In this document: positions 16,493-25,432 of the stretch, one piece after another
Position numbering within the stretch: position 1 is the first letter of the stretch
How the letters are laid out: each line of letters opens with the position of its first letter
Assembly (NCBI RefSeq): GCF_002845745.1
Contig: NZ_PIUM01000019.1
Coordinates: forward strand, 49,930 to 113,929
Source: Telmatospirillum siberiense
Lineage (GTDB): Bacteria; Pseudomonadota; Alphaproteobacteria; Rhodospirillales; Magnetospirillaceae
Direction: 5' to 3'
DNA: 64,000 nucleotides
Program-made: the position numbers and the translations under genes
Notes under the pieces: generated by a model
The model's database searches: none
Told to the model about the DNA's origin: nothing
The model's input: only the letters and a program-made list of their open reading frames with translations

Positions 16493-17281
16493 ATGAAACG
16501 TCTGCAATCCCTTGTCTGGCCAGCGTTGGTCGCGCTGACCGTCCTGCTTCCGGCCGGTGCCGGCGCCAAGGAGGGAAAACAAGGTTACCTGGCCCCCGAC
16601 GCAGTGGAGATCTTCAAGATCCTGCCGCCCGCCCCGCGCGAAGGGGAAGCCCGCTATCAGGCGGACCGGGAGATCTTCAAGGCGACCCGGCGCTTCGCCG
16701 GGACGGCCCGCTGGACGCTCGCCACCAGCGACGTAAAACTCTCCACCGCCGACATGCTGGGGGCGTATAGCTGCGCCGTCGGCGTGACGCTCACGCCGGA
16801 AACCGCTCCGCATCTGGTCCATGTGATAGAGACGGCCGGGGCCGATACCTCGGGTGCCGCCGGGGTCGCCAAGGACCATTTCAAGCGGCTGCGCCCCTTC
16901 CTGATCGATGAGGGACAGGTCTGCCAGTCGGCGGCGGACCTGTCCCACAGCTACGATTATCCGTCCGGCCACACGACGCGCGGCTGGACCTGGGCGGAAT
17001 TGCTGGCGGAACTGGCTCCCGACCGGGCAGGCGCCATTCTCGCCCGCGGGCGGGCCTTCGGAGAAAGCCGCATCATTTGCGGCGCCCACAATACCAGCGC
17101 CGTCGAAGCCGGCCGCCTGACCGCCGCCTCGGTCCTTGCCGCCGTTCACGGCTCGCCTGCCTTCCAGGCCGATCTCAAGGCCGCGAAGGAGGAACTCGAC
17201 GCCCTGCGCGCCAACGCCCAAACACCACAGCCGCAGGGCTGCGCCGAGGAAGCCCGCCTGGTCGCCGAACCGGTCTTCTGA
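16493..17281 (+). CDS. Class A (PhoN-like) acid phosphatase, PAP2 superfamily
   Basis: 262 residues with a Sec signal peptide (LVWPALVALTVLLPAGAGA). The PAP2/PhoN motifs are: Lys127-x6-Arg134-Pro135 (KDHFKRLRP), PSGH at 157-160, and Ser192-Arg193-x5-His199 (SRIICGAH). The aspartate that normally follows the catalytic histidine by four residues is Ala203 (HNTSA), so the charge relay is altered. The nucleophile His199 and the phosphate-binding Lys/Arg set remain. Expected to be periplasmic with broad-substrate phosphomonoesterase activity if still active. GAGG precedes the ATG; it is divergent from the DUF1007/NicO pair. Confidence 0.9.
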   Translation: MKRLQSLVWPALVALTVLLPAGAGAKEGKQGYLAPDAVEIFKILPPAPREGEARYQADREIFKATRRFAGTARWTLATSDVKLSTADMLGAYSCAVGVTLTPETAPHLVHVIETAGADTSGAAGVAKDHFKRLRPFLIDEGQVCQSAADLSHSYDYPSGHTTRGWTWAELLAELAPDRAGAILARGRAFGESRIICGAHNTSAVEAGRLTAASVLAAVHGSPAFQADLKAAKEELDALRANAQTPQPQGCAEEARLVAEPVF

Positions 17282-17369
17282 TCGTCCGGAAACAGCCGCC
17301 TCGGTCGAGTCCTTGTCATTGAGGGCGGGGCGCCCATCTCGCCCCACCGGTCTTTCGCCCCCGGCTCTC

Positions 17370-19451
17370 TCAGGCCTGCCGCACTTCCTCCAGGAAACGG
17401 GCGATTTCCCCGGTCAGGGCGTCGGCCTTGGCGGAGAGCGATCCCACCGTCTCCGCCATGGATTTGGCCGCAGCGCCCGATTGGCTCATTTCCTTGCTGA
17501 CATCGGCGATCTGGGTGGTGACCTGGCGGGTTCCGCTCGCCGCCTGCTGGACATTGCGCGAGATTTCGGCGGTGGCCGCGTTTTGCTGTTCGACCGCTGC
17601 GGCAACCTGGCCGGTCAGTTGATTGATATCCGAGATGGTCTGGGCGATCCCCTTGATGCGATCGACCGCAGCGCCGGTCTCGGCCTGAATCTTGCCGATC
17701 TGCCCGGCGATCTCCTCTGTCGCTTTCGCGGTCTGTCCGGCCAGGGCCTTGACTTCGCTCGCCACCACGGTGAAGCCCTTGCCGGCGTCGCCGGCCCGCG
17801 CCGCCTCGATGGTGGCGTTGAGCGCCAGAAGATTGGTTTGCCCGGCGATGTTCTGGATCAGGCCGACCACCTCGCCGATCTTTTCCGAAGCGACGGCGAG
17901 ATTGCCGATTTCCTGCGACGCCTCGGCGGCGACCTGTTCGGCCCGGGTGGCGATCGAACTCGACTGGCCCACCCGTTTGCCGATCTCGGCGATCGACGCC
18001 GACAGTTCTTCGGTGGCCGCGGCCACCGTTTCGACATTGGCCGAGGCCTGCTCGGCGGCGGCGGCCACACCCACCGTCCGGCTTTCCACCGAACGGGCGA
18101 TGTCTGCCGAGCTTCCCGCCGTCGTCATCATGCTTTCGGCGGCGCGCTGCACCTCCTCGATCACCGCCGCCGAGGCCTGGTCGAAGGCGTTGGCCAGCCT
18201 TTCGATCCGTTCCGCCCGCGCCTGGCGCGCCGCCTGCTGACTGGCGTTCTCGGCCGCCATCCGGTCGGCGTCAATGGCCTTCCGGCGAAGCGTCTCGATC
18301 GCTTTCGCCATCTCGCCGATCTCGTCGGTGCGATCCCTGGCGGGAACCCCGACCTCGAGATCGTGATCGGCGAGGCGGGAAACCACGCCGGTCATCTCGA
18401 TCAGCGGCGAGACGATGCGGCGACCGAAAATGACCACCAGCCCGGCCATGGCGACGACCACCAACAGAACGGCGCAAAGGGCCGTCATCAACTGGGCGAA
18501 GGCAGCACTTCGCTCCTTCTCGACCAGACTGCCGGCCGTCTTGAAGGCGGCGTCGCGCAGCAGGAAAATACTATTCATTCCCGGAACGGAACGACGTCGG
18601 TATTCGCCGACATCGAAGGGATATTTGCCGTCGCCTCGCCCGGCGGTCAGCACCTGCTGGTAGACGGCCTCGGACTCGCCGAAGAATTTCGCCTGAACGA
18701 TGGCGGATGCCTCGACCAGGGCCGGCGGCGACGAGAACCGCTGGATCATGCTCTGCATCGTCGCCCAGTCCTCCTTGATGCGGCCGGTGCTCTCGGCCAC
18801 CTTGTCGAGGACGGCCTGGGGTATCGGAGCTTCGGAGGCCACCGAACTGATGTAATAGGTTCCCCTGCTGCCGGCCTGCTCGCGCATGCTCCAGCTAAGA
18901 CGGGCAATGCCGATATAGGAGGCCACGGAGCCGTTGGCCTCCGCCGCGACGCGGTCGGCCACGTCGATCATGACGTTGATTTTGCCCGCCTCGTCCTCGA
19001 ACGCCTTGGCCAGGCGCAGGATCATGCCCGAATCCCGTTCGCTCTTCGGCCTGGCGAGGGCACCGTCAAGCTCGCTGCGGATGGTCTTCAGATTGCTCGC
19101 CATCTTCTCCAGGGCGGCAGCGTTCTCCTCCGCGGCAAGATATCCTCCTGTCCGGCCGCTCTGAATCGCCTCGGCCAACGCGGTATCGGTCTGGGCGCGG
19201 CCCTTGCGGAACTGTTCCCGGTCGCCGTCGTTAACCGCGGTCGCCGTGGAAAGCGCCGTGTTGTAAGGCCCCCTCTCATCGGCAAAACATTGGGGAATCC
19301 GCAGCAGCCTCGCCGCCACGTCGAGGACGACACCGGCAGCGCTCTGCGCCCTGTAGGCGTACCAGCCGTCGAAAACCAGCTTGCCGGCAACCAGCAAGGC
19401 GATGACGGCCGCAACGGACATGCCGGCGATGAAAAAGGATCTGATGCGCAT
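17370..19451 (-). CDS. Methyl-accepting chemotaxis protein
   Basis: 693 residues. Topology: TM1 at about 8-28, a helical periplasmic sensor region to about residue 325 (helical-bundle-like, no recognisable PAS/Cache motif), TM2 around AFAQLMTALCAVLLVVVAMA, HAMP (RRIVSPLIEMTGVVSRLADHD) and a signalling domain whose hairpin tip EKIGEVVGLIQNIAGQTNLL-ALNATIEAARAGDAGKGF is canonical. It would relay an unknown ligand to CheA/CheW. No chemotaxis genes are adjacent, so it is an orphan receptor. It is convergent with the phosphatase gene. Confidence 0.95.
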   Translation of the reverse strand: MRIRSFFIAGMSVAAVIALLVAGKLVFDGWYAYRAQSAAGVVLDVAARLLRIPQCFADERGPYNTALSTATAVNDGDREQFRKGRAQTDTALAEAIQSGRTGGYLAAEENAAALEKMASNLKTIRSELDGALARPKSERDSGMILRLAKAFEDEAGKINVMIDVADRVAAEANGSVASYIGIARLSWSMREQAGSRGTYYISSVASEAPIPQAVLDKVAESTGRIKEDWATMQSMIQRFSSPPALVEASAIVQAKFFGESEAVYQQVLTAGRGDGKYPFDVGEYRRRSVPGMNSIFLLRDAAFKTAGSLVEKERSAAFAQLMTALCAVLLVVVAMAGLVVIFGRRIVSPLIEMTGVVSRLADHDLEVGVPARDRTDEIGEMAKAIETLRRKAIDADRMAAENASQQAARQARAERIERLANAFDQASAAVIEEVQRAAESMMTTAGSSADIARSVESRTVGVAAAAEQASANVETVAAATEELSASIAEIGKRVGQSSSIATRAEQVAAEASQEIGNLAVASEKIGEVVGLIQNIAGQTNLLALNATIEAARAGDAGKGFTVVASEVKALAGQTAKATEEIAGQIGKIQAETGAAVDRIKGIAQTISDINQLTGQVAAAVEQQNAATAEISRNVQQAASGTRQVTTQIADVSKEMSQSGAAAKSMAETVGSLSAKADALTGEIARFLEEVRQA

Positions 19452-19598
19452 CGGGGACCTCGACAGGTTGGTTGGCGGCCCATTCTGCCGTCACGACAAT
19501 GCGGCCGGAAAGAAGATCGTTCACTCCCCGCATCCACTGAACAAAATTCCAATGACCCGAATAGTCTCGTTATTCCCGGCCCCGTTCCGCCGAGCCTT

Positions 19599-21092
19599 CT
19601 ATCGTTTTATAACGAATTTCTTCAAAAGACGCCCCAGATCATCCTGGCGTTCCAGATCCCATAGGGCATCCAACACCGCCCGCGTCTGCCGCTCCGGCCA
19701 ATAATGCCCGACGTTGCCGCGAAATTTCCGCTCGGCGTCGGCCCGTTGCATCGGCCGACCGACGAAACCCGGCAAATCGTCGACCTGATGGATTATCGTC
19801 TGGCCGTCATCGAGAACGGCCGTAACGCGATTGGGAACCGCCTTCGGCATCAAGGCCGTCAGGGCCGGATCCTCCTTGACGGTGATCTTCTGCATGAAGA
19901 CGCGCAACCGCGGGTCACGCAGTTTTTCCGAAGCATAGCTGTCATTGGTCAAATCGCCGTCAAACATGGCGCGCGCGGCGATGTAAGGCAGACTGTGGTC
20001 CGCCGTCGCCTTGGTCTCGGGCGCCCATTTTTCGGGGTCGCGACCGGCATTCCGATAGCCGTTCAAAGTGGTTGCGATCTCGATGCTCTTGATGCGCTCC
20101 AGATTTCCGGCCTCTTTCGCCACCGCGATGGCGGCCGGGATGACCGTCGCCGAATAGATCTGCGCCGGATAGACCTTCATGCCGCAATCGGCGATACGGA
20201 ACGGCCGGCCGAACGCCTCGACCTCGATGTCCAGCGGCCCGGTGACCTGCTTGAAGATCCCCGCCTTGCCTTCGAAAATGGGTGCCGGGCCGGTCAGGCC
20301 GCCCCGCGCCAATTGCGCGGCGAAGACCCCGCAGCGAGCGGCTTCCGCGTCGGCCAGCCCCTTCCAGTCCGACAGGATCTGCATCCGCGTCTGCAGCAGG
20401 GGGACATGGCCGTTGAGCGATATGTTCACCGCCTGAGCCAGTTTGTCCGGACCGATCCGCATCAGTTTGCCTGCCGCCAACGCCGTGGCCGGCAGGCTGC
20501 AAAGAGGATGATCCCAGCCGCGACCGATCAGGTCGACGGCATCAAGCAGGCGGCAGACGATTTCATAAGAGAGAACGATGGCGGTGATCAGTTCCCGACC
20601 ATTGGCCTTTTCGGCCTCGGCCACCGCCAGGCAGGCGGTGATGTTGTCGCTGGGATGCCCCGCCTCGCCTGCCTGGCGTCCCACATAGACGTCGTTCAGA
20701 TCCAGGTAGCGCAACGCGGCTCCATTGACGAAAGTCGCCAGATCCGGCGTCGTGCGATAGGGCGTGCCGATGATCGTCGCGGCACCCGCCGTGCCATTGC
20801 CGACGACATCCCGACAAATGCGCACAGGCGGCTCATCGAAGGCCGCGATGGCGCATCCGAGCGAATCAATGAGATGGCTTTTGACGATCTCGACCGTCTC
20901 CGCACCGAGATCGGCATAATCGAGGGTGTCGGCATAGAAAGCCAGTCGTTCGGCGAGAACCGGACCCTGAAGATCGGGGGAAGACGACGGCACGGCATTG
21001 TCCGCGGCCGCATGAGACGGCCGGACATACCCGTAAAGACTGGCCGCGGCCATGCCGACGATGGCTTGTCGACGGGAAATGGCGTGGGACAT
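19599..21092 (-). CDS. Exported MmgE/PrpD family protein (Tat signal)
   Basis: 497 residues. The MmgE/PrpD fold (2-methylcitrate dehydratase, cis-aconitate decarboxylase relatives) is seen in DTLDYADLGAETVEIVKSHLIDSLGCAIAAF, LNDVYVGRQAGEAGHPSDNI and FPGRPFRIADCGMKVYPAQ-like segments. Unusually the N-terminus is a twin-arginine leader (SRRQAIVGMAAASLYGYVRPSHA), so it is predicted to be folded and exported. GGAAGGA precedes the ATG at 21092. No prpB/prpC neighbours are present, so a methylcitrate-cycle role is unlikely. Substrate unknown. Monocistronic. Confidence 0.85.
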   Translation of the reverse strand: MSHAISRRQAIVGMAAASLYGYVRPSHAAADNAVPSSSPDLQGPVLAERLAFYADTLDYADLGAETVEIVKSHLIDSLGCAIAAFDEPPVRICRDVVGNGTAGAATIIGTPYRTTPDLATFVNGAALRYLDLNDVYVGRQAGEAGHPSDNITACLAVAEAEKANGRELITAIVLSYEIVCRLLDAVDLIGRGWDHPLCSLPATALAAGKLMRIGPDKLAQAVNISLNGHVPLLQTRMQILSDWKGLADAEAARCGVFAAQLARGGLTGPAPIFEGKAGIFKQVTGPLDIEVEAFGRPFRIADCGMKVYPAQIYSATVIPAAIAVAKEAGNLERIKSIEIATTLNGYRNAGRDPEKWAPETKATADHSLPYIAARAMFDGDLTNDSYASEKLRDPRLRVFMQKITVKEDPALTALMPKAVPNRVTAVLDDGQTIIHQVDDLPGFVGRPMQRADAERKFRGNVGHYWPERQTRAVLDALWDLERQDDLGRLLKKFVIKR

Positions 21093-21315
21093 CGAACATC
21101 CTTCCCAAAGACGAATAAAAGAGCCCTCTCGCCGCGCCGGACGCACGACTCCGAGGGACAGCCCGGCCAGCAAGGAAAGTTCCCAGCATAGCTGGCACCA
21201 CTTTCTCCTGTTCGTCAATCCCCGCCTTTATGACAAAAATAAACGAGTTTTGCCGTCTTTAATACAAAAGCGATATTTGTACTTATAGTTTAACAACTAT
21301 TGATTATTCTGGAAC

Positions 21316-21825
21316 CTACTGTACTGGTGATCGGCGCGGCAACGTCCAGTTCGGCCGGACGAAATGGCAGGTGTAGCCGTTGGGATAATTCAGCAGATAG
21401 TCCTGATGCTCGGGCTCGGCCTCCCAGAAATCTCCGGCCGGAACCACCTCCGTGACCACCCTTCCCGGCCACAGTCCCGAGGCTTCGACGTCGGCGATGG
21501 TGGTCAGGGCTTCCTTCCACTGTTCCTCGCTGGTGGTGAAGATGGCCGAGCGATAGCTGGGTCCGCGATCGTTGCCCTGCCGATCGGGCGTGGTCGGATC
21601 ATGGATCTGGAAGAAGAATTCCAGCAGATGCCGATAGGTGGTTTTCTCCGGATCGAAAATGATTTCCACCGCCTCGGCATGATTGCCGTGGTTGCGGTAG
21701 GTGGCGTTCGGAACCTCGCCGCCGGTGTAGCCGACGCGGGTCGACAGGACGCCGGGAAGGCGGCGCAGCAGATCCTGCATGCCCCAGAAGCAACCCCCGG
21801 CGAAAACGGCGCGTTCCTCCGCCAT
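21316..21825 (-). CDS. msrA: Peptide methionine-S-sulfoxide reductase MsrA
   Basis: 169 residues. The catalytic motif GGCFWG (Cys12) lies near the start, followed by [20 protein letters not shown] and [11 protein letters not shown], all diagnostic. It reduces the S epimer of methionine sulfoxide, free or in proteins, with thioredoxin. No signal peptide, so cytoplasmic. The ATG at 21825 lies one base after the msrB stop and has GGAGGA upstream inside msrB, so the two are translationally coupled. About 220 bp of AT-rich DNA upstream of the MmgE/PrpD gene follows and contains no recognisable gene. Confidence 0.97.
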   Translation of the reverse strand: MAEERAVFAGGCFWGMQDLLRRLPGVLSTRVGYTGGEVPNATYRNHGNHAEAVEIIFDPEKTTYRHLLEFFFQIHDPTTPDRQGNDRGPSYRSAIFTTSEEQWKEALTTIADVEASGLWPGRVVTEVVPAGDFWEAEPEHQDYLLNYPNGYTCHFVRPNWTLPRRSPVQ

Positions 21826-21826
21826 G

Positions 21827-22273
21827 TCAACGATCCTCCAGTTGAGCAAGATAGGCGCCATAGCCTTCCGCCTCCATGTCGTCCCGATGGACGAAACGCA
21901 GCGAGGCGGAATTGATGCAATAGCGCAGGCCGCCGCGATCCGCCGGCCCGTCGGGAAACACATGCCCGAGATGGCTGTCGCCGGCGGCGGAGCGCACCTC
22001 GGTGCGCATCATGCCATGCGTGGTGTCCCGCAGTTCCTTGACGCGGACGGGATCGACCGGCCTGGTGAAGCTGGGCCAGCCGCATCCCGACTCGAACTTG
22101 TCCGACGAGACGAACAGGGGCTCGCCGGAGACGACGTCGACATAGATGCCCGGCTGGTGGTTGTGCAGATATTCCCCCGTTCCCGGACGTTCGGTGCCGC
22201 TTTGCTGGGTCACGCGATATTGCTCCGGCGACAGCCGCGAAAGGGCTTCCGTCGTCTTGCGATATTCGGCCAC
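21827..22273 (-). CDS. msrB: Peptide methionine-R-sulfoxide reductase MsrB
   Basis: 148 residues. The catalytic Cys119 is in [14 protein letters not shown]. The segments [14 protein letters not shown] and [14 protein letters not shown] are typical. Both CxxC pairs of zinc-binding MsrB proteins are absent ([11 protein letters not shown] and [10 protein letters not shown] instead), so this is the zinc-free type, like the PilB domain; Cys64 could act as the resolving cysteine. It reduces the R epimer, complementing msrA in the same operon. Confidence 0.97.
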   Translation of the reverse strand: MAEYRKTTEALSRLSPEQYRVTQQSGTERPGTGEYLHNHQPGIYVDVVSGEPLFVSSDKFESGCGWPSFTRPVDPVRVKELRDTTHGMMRTEVRSAAGDSHLGHVFPDGPADRGGLRYCINSASLRFVHRDDMEAEGYGAYLAQLEDR

Positions 22274-22324
22274 TTAAAGATCCTCCGTCCCGCTGGATCC
22301 CCCCGGGGGGATGTGAAACCCTTG

Positions 22325-22363
22325 AACACCGGCGGAGGGGCGAGCCGCCCTTCCGCCGGTGTT
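22325..22363. terminator. Long hairpin between qorB and msrB
   Basis: Two 18-bp arms (AACACCGGCGGAGGGGCG and its near-perfect complement, one mismatch) separated by AGC, between the qorB stop and msrB start. It could act as a transcription terminator or an mRNA-stabilising structure. No T-run follows on the minus strand, so the terminator call is tentative. Confidence 0.45.
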
Positions 22364-22412
22364 CACCGCAAGACATGGGTCTTCGATGCCGCTCTTTCCA
22401 ATAGCTCCCGCT

Positions 22413-23288
22413 CTATTGCTTGAGGGCCGCGGTGATACTGGCCGCCAGCGGCGTGGTCGGCCGGCCGATCAGTGTGCTCAACTGCCGGCCGTCGTCGAAC
22501 AGGGCGCCCTTGGCGGCGCCGGCATCGCTATCGGACAGAAGATCGGCCACCGGCTCCGGCAGGCCCGCCCCCAGCAAGGCCGCCTTATGGTCGGCCCGGG
22601 ACAGGTTCTTGTAGACGACTTGACGGCCGGATTGCCGGGTGATCTCGGCGGCCAGCTCGGTCAGCGTGTAGGACTGGTCGCCGGCCAGTTCGAACGTGCG
22701 GCCGCCCAAATTTTCCGTCGCCGTCAGAACCGCCGCCGCCGCCGCGGCATAGTCGGCACGCGCCGCCGAGGCGATGCGGCCGGCCCCGGCCCCGCCGATG
22801 AGAACGCCATGGGCGAGAGCGGTGGGAACGGCCGCCGTGTAATTTTCGGTGTACCAGCCGTTGCGCAGGAGAACGAATGGCAGGCCCGAGTTCCGCAGCA
22901 GGGCTTCCGTCTCGCGATGTTCCCCGGCGAGACCGAGGGGACTGCCGTCGGCGCGCAGGAGACTGGTATAGGCGAGCAGACCGACACCGGCGCGCTTGGC
23001 CGCTTCGATGACGTTTTTGTGCTGGGCGACGCGCTGGCCGAGGGCGTTGGAGGAGATCAGCAGCAGACGGCCAATGCCGGCGAATGCGGCGTCCAGCGTC
23101 TCGGACCGGGTGTAATCGGCGATGCGGATCTCGACGCCCCGGGCAGCCAGGGAACGACCGGCTTCGACATTGCGCACGGTGGCGACGATCTGCGACGGCG
23201 GCACCAGTTCGAGCAGGCGGGACACCACCAGATGACCGAGTTGGCCGCCGGCGCCGGTGACGAGCAAGCGGGTGGAGGAGATGGGCAT
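22413..23288 (-). CDS. qorB: NAD(P)H:quinone oxidoreductase, QorB/YtfG family
   Basis: 291 residues, an atypical short-chain dehydrogenase of the NmrA group. Rossmann motif GAGGQLGHLVVSRLLELVP is at the N-terminus. Further blocks match E. coli QorB closely by eye: QIVATVRN, LLLISSNALGQRVAQHKNVI, YTSLLRADGSPLGLA, LLRNGWYTENY and GALFDDGRQLSTLIGRPTT. It reduces quinones at the expense of NADPH. As in E. coli (ytfG/ytfH) it is divergent from a HxlR gene, supporting the assignment and quinone/electrophile control. Confidence 0.93.
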   Translation of the reverse strand: MPISSTRLLVTGAGGQLGHLVVSRLLELVPPSQIVATVRNVEAGRSLAARGVEIRIADYTRSETLDAAFAGIGRLLLISSNALGQRVAQHKNVIEAAKRAGVGLLAYTSLLRADGSPLGLAGEHRETEALLRNSGLPFVLLRNGWYTENYTAAVPTALAHGVLIGGAGAGRIASAARADYAAAAAAVLTATENLGGRTFELAGDQSYTLTELAAEITRQSGRQVVYKNLSRADHKAALLGAGLPEPVADLLSDSDAGAAKGALFDDGRQLSTLIGRPTTPLAASITAALKQ

Positions 23289-23317
23289 GAAATAATAATC
23301 CTTATTGTCTAATTTTG

Positions 23318-23328
23318 AGACCAGGTCT
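23318..23328. promoter_or_regulatory. Palindrome in the qorB / hxlR intergenic region
   Basis: A perfect dyad AGACC-A-GGTCT, with a second AGAGAC copy 6 bp on, in the 112-bp AT-rich space between divergent qorB and the HxlR gene. It is a plausible operator for the adjacent regulator, by position only. Confidence 0.45.
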
Positions 23329-23400
23329 TATTTAGAGACTGATATCGACCTAAGGAAGGAGGCAGATTATCATGCCCAGGTTACTTTTCAGGAACCACCG

Positions 23401-23814
23401 ATGAGCGGCGGCGTTCCTCCCGGCCTCAGCTTCAGCGAATGGCAGGCCGCCGGATTCGACGCCACCGCCTGTCCGGTGCGCAACGTCCTCGACCGCATCG
23501 GCGACAAATGGACGGCGCTCACGCTCAGCGCCCTGGCCGAACGGCCGCGGCGCTTCAGCGAGTTGCACCGGATCATTCCCGACATTTCGAAGCGCATGCT
23601 GACGCAGACCCTGCGCGGACTGGAACGGGACGGCTTGGCCACCCGCCATGTCTTTCCGACCAAGCCGCCCAGCGTCGAATACCGCCTGTCGCCGCTGGGC
23701 CGGACGGTTTTGCCGCCCCTCGGCGGACTGGTGGCCTGGGCGGCTGAAAATTTCCCGGAAATCCGCCGGGCCCGGGCGCGCTTCGACGCGATGCCCGAAA
23801 CCGGCGGTGAATGA
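23401..23814 (+). CDS. HxlR family regulator (YtfH/QorR-like)
   Basis: 137 residues. HxlR winged helix: [52 protein letters not shown] and [12 protein letters not shown]. Cys24 immediately before the first helix is the conserved redox-sensing cysteine of QorR/YodB-type members. The ATG at 23401 follows AGGA; the frame is open from 23305 but the upstream part is intergenic-like. It is divergent from qorB, so repression of qorB relieved by quinones or disulfide stress is the expected circuit. Confidence 0.92.
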   Translation: MSGGVPPGLSFSEWQAAGFDATACPVRNVLDRIGDKWTALTLSALAERPRRFSELHRIIPDISKRMLTQTLRGLERDGLATRHVFPTKPPSVEYRLSPLGRTVLPPLGGLVAWAAENFPEIRRARARFDAMPETGGE

Positions 23815-23832
23815 ACGGCGGAACCCGCCCGA

Positions 23833-24930
23833 TTATTCCGAACGGTAACGTTCCAGCCAATGGGCGTAGGGAGCCGGCAATACCCAGGACGGGCGGTCGA
23901 GCCCCAGCGCCAGGGCGGCGGCGTAAGGCCAATGGGGATTGGCCAGAAGCGGCCGGCCGATCATGGCGACGTCGATCTTGCCGTCGCGGATCAGACCGTC
24001 GGCCCGTTCGGGACCGCCGAGGTTCCAGGTGGTCGATCCCGGCAGGCCGGTTTCCCGGCGAACCCTCTCGGCGATCGGAGCGATGAACGCCGGGCCCCAG
24101 GGGATCTTCGCCTCGGGCGTCGAAAAGCCCATGCTGACATCGATGAAGTCGAGCCCCTGGGCCTTGAACTGCTGAACCAGTTCGATGGATTCGACCAATG
24201 TCTCCTCATCCCGGCCGTCGAATTCGATCACGCCGAAACGCGCGGTCAAGGCGCGGTCTTCCGGCCACACCTGGCGAATGGCGGCCAACGTTTCGATCAG
24301 GAAACGACCACGGTTGGCGGCACTTCCGCCATAAGCGTCCTGGCGATGGTTCGAATGGGGCGAGAAAAAGCTCTGGGCCAGGTAGCCATGGGCGAAATGC
24401 AGGGTCAGCCAGCGGAAGCCGGCGTCGCGCGCCCGCTTGGCGGCGGCGACGAAATCGCGCCTCACCCGCTCGATGTCGTCTTGCGTCATGGCGCGCGGAA
24501 CCTTCGGCAGCCCATCCCCGTAAGCCACCGCCGAGGGCGCGATGGTCGGCCAGCCGCGCGGGTCGCTCTCGGCCATGTGATCGTCGCCCTCCCACGGGCG
24601 GTTGGCGCTGGCCTTGCGGCCGGCATGACCGATCTGGATGCCGGGAACGGCGCCGGCCGCCTCGATCGCGGCCGCGATCGGACGCAGGGCCTCGGCATGG
24701 GCGTCGCTCCACAGGCCCAGGCAACCGGGAGTGATCCGCCCTTCCGGCGAGACCGCCGTCGCCTCGACGATGACCAGACCGGCGCCACCGCGCGCCAGGC
24801 TGGTGTAATGGGCCTGGTGCCAATCGTTGGCCAGTCCGTCCGTGGCCATGTACTGGCACATGGGCGAAACCGCGATCCGGTTCCGCAAGGTAACGCCCTT
24901 GAGGGAAAAGGGTTCGAACAAGGTGGGCAT
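23833..24930 (-). CDS. NADH:flavin oxidoreductase, Old Yellow Enzyme (YqjM-like)
   Basis: 365 residues, FMN-binding TIM barrel. N-terminal LFEPFSLKGVTLRNRIAVSPMCQY is the classic OYE start, with the cysteine typical of thermophilic-like YqjM enzymes (SPMCQY). It continues with HAGRKASANRPW and the substrate-binding His pair in LHFAHGYLAQSFFSP. The flavin-phosphate region is VAMIGRPLLANPHWP. It reduces activated alkenes and nitro compounds with NADPH. GGAG precedes the ATG at 24930. It is divergent from an ArsR-type gene across a dyad centred on TTCGAA. Confidence 0.95.
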   Translation of the reverse strand: MPTLFEPFSLKGVTLRNRIAVSPMCQYMATDGLANDWHQAHYTSLARGGAGLVIVEATAVSPEGRITPGCLGLWSDAHAEALRPIAAAIEAAGAVPGIQIGHAGRKASANRPWEGDDHMAESDPRGWPTIAPSAVAYGDGLPKVPRAMTQDDIERVRRDFVAAAKRARDAGFRWLTLHFAHGYLAQSFFSPHSNHRQDAYGGSAANRGRFLIETLAAIRQVWPEDRALTARFGVIEFDGRDEETLVESIELVQQFKAQGLDFIDVSMGFSTPEAKIPWGPAFIAPIAERVRRETGLPGSTTWNLGGPERADGLIRDGKIDVAMIGRPLLANPHWPYAAALALGLDRPSWVLPAPYAHWLERYRSE

Positions 24931-24980
24931 GAGGGGAAAACTCCATGAAAGGGGGCGCGTTTGAGGGCGCCGCATCATTC

Positions 24981-25000
24981 TATATTTCGAATATATACGA
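24981..25000. promoter_or_regulatory. AT-rich dyad between the OYE gene and the ArsR gene
   Basis: Imperfect inverted repeat centred on TTCGAA with TATAT-type flanks and a second CGAA half-site. ArsR proteins commonly bind such AT-rich dyads. It sits 51 bp before the OYE start and 66 bp before the preferred ArsR start. The binding assignment is inferred. Confidence 0.4.
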
Positions 25001-25065
25001 ACTATGGCAAAATGGAACCGGTCGTGATAGGAAAATTCCACCATGACCCGGATAGCGAGGATTCC

Positions 25066-25371
25066 TTGAGAGCCTTCAAGCACCCACCGATCGAGGAGGT
25101 CGCGCTGGCGGACGCGTTGCATGCCCTCAGCGATCCCGTCCGCCTCGATATCGTTTCGAAACTGGCGATGGACGGCGAAGCAAGTTGCGCGGCATTGGAC
25201 GGCGGGCGTCCGAAATCGAGCGTCTCGCATCATTTCCGCGTTCTGCGCGAAGCCGGACTCGTGCGCACCCGCAATGAAGGCGTCGTCCATATGAACGCCC
25301 TTCGCCGCGAGGAGTTCGATCGTCGCTTTCCCGGCCTGTTGAACGCCGTCCTGGCGGCGGTAAACCGCTGA
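25066..25371 (+). CDS. ArsR family transcriptional regulator
   Basis: 101 residues from the preferred TTG start. The winged HTH is canonical (DALHALSDPVRLDIVSKLAM, KSSVSHHFRVLREAGLVRTRNEG). The TTG at 25066 has GAGG eight bases upstream and gives the usual MRAFKHP start. An in-frame ATG at 25012 would add 18 residues but lacks a ribosome site. No obvious metal-binding CxC in the recognition helix, so it is probably not an arsenic sensor. It is divergent from the OYE gene and likely controls it, perhaps with an organic ligand or redox input. Confidence 0.85.
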   Translation: MRAFKHPPIEEVALADALHALSDPVRLDIVSKLAMDGEASCAALDGGRPKSSVSHHFRVLREAGLVRTRNEGVVHMNALRREEFDRRFPGLLNAVLAAVNR

Positions 25372-25432
25372 AGGCGGCGCATGGCTGAGTTGCTTGCCGG
25401 AAAAGTCGCAAAAGTCAAACCACATACATATC

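Noticed and set aside
16493..17281. Extending the acid phosphatase start far upstream (frame open from 15725)
   Set aside because: The upstream part lies antisense to the DUF1007 gene; the ATG at 16493 has a ribosome site and a signal peptide.
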